A DNA stretch of 39,440 nucleotides from NCBI GenBank assembly GCA_947628805.1, contig CANRBG010000012.1, positions 1 to 39,440 of the forward strand, given 5' to 3'. Source of the DNA: an uncultured Oscillospiraceae bacterium. GTDB lineage: Bacteria; Bacillota; Clostridia; Oscillospirales; Oscillospiraceae. Shown here one piece after another: positions 39,369 through 39,440 of the stretch (its first letter is position 1; the number at the start of each line of letters is the position of its first letter). The notes beneath the pieces were generated by a model. The model was given only the letters and a program-made list of their open reading frames with translations. It had not been told where the DNA came from and made no database searches. The position numbers and the translations under genes were made by a program.

Positions 39369-39440
39369 TGGTGGGGGAAGGTGGATTCGAACCACCGAAG
39401 GCATTGCCAGCAGATTTACAGTCTGTCCCCTTTGGCCACT
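39369..39440 (-). tRNA. tRNA-Tyr (GTA), 5' end outside the window
   Basis: On the minus strand the anticodon loop CTGTAAA (39415-39421) gives anticodon GTA at 39417-39419. A long variable arm follows, as expected for class II tRNA-Tyr. The T arm is GGTGG-TTCGAAT-CCACC (39380-39396), and the 3' end is TTCCCCC, A and encoded CCA (ending at 39369). The lowest anticodon-stem pair is A-C; the other four pair. Confidence 0.92.

Noticed and set aside
1-39440. CRISPR array or cas genes
   Set aside because: No set of direct repeats with regular spacers and no cas-like protein was seen; the only tandem repeat is the coding 18-bp unit at 18477-18548.

Overview
The window looks like a chromosome segment of a GC-rich Clostridia member, most likely Oscillospiraceae (Flavonifractor/Pseudoflavonifractor/Lawsonibacter type). 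This is an inference from GC-rich codon use combined with typical Firmicute genes: feoA-feoA-feoB, phosphoketolase, TM1266-family protein, GntR-DUF5808, PadR-DUF2812 and an SPP1/HK97-like siphophage late module. No species is assigned.

Layout. (1) 1-1622: prolyl-tRNA synthetase with a consensus promoter. (2) 1714-16170: a compact siphophage late cassette, all on the + strand and bracketed by terminators. It runs small and large terminase, portal, scaffold, capsid, connectors, tail tube, tail chaperones, tape measure, distal tail, tail fibre with S74 chaperone, Cys-rich small protein, holin, endolysin. No integrase, repressor, replication gene or att repeat is visible. (3) 16186-21859: membrane-anchored parvulin foldase, NYN-OST-HTH protein, ECF sigma factor with DUF4179 anti-sigma-like partner, a 34-residue ORF and an Sfp-type phosphopantetheinyl transferase. 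(4) 21920-24708: ABC importer plus TM1266-family protein, preceded by a leader with a terminator and a competing upstream pairing. (5) 24740-30694: self-regulated GntR/DUF5808 pair, phosphoketolase, PrmA, HAD phosphatase. (6) 30717-32039: a complete IS3-family element. It sits in the loop of an intrinsic terminator, and its 8-bp target duplication equals that loop. (7) 32073-34428: DUF2812/PadR, an HMA metal-binding protein, a small XRE regulator and a 56-residue protein. (8) 34558-37843: feoA-feoA-feoB with two tiny downstream membrane genes, under repeated TTAG-N6-CTAAC boxes; the same box lies in front of the HMA gene. (9) 37964-39440: a stand-alone FakA-like domain, a divergent XRE/unknown pair sharing a 15-bp inverted repeat, and a partial tRNA-Tyr.

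A multi-hairpin repeat occurs twice (18855-19034 on +, 37093-37252 on -), each time directly after a stop codon, with base-pair changes that preserve the stems. It is the best candidate here for an undescribed structured element. Other regulatory content is mostly autoregulatory: palindromes overlap the promoters of the GntR, PadR and XRE genes, and an ECF-type promoter precedes the sigma gene. All functional calls rest on motif reading by eye; no database search was run.
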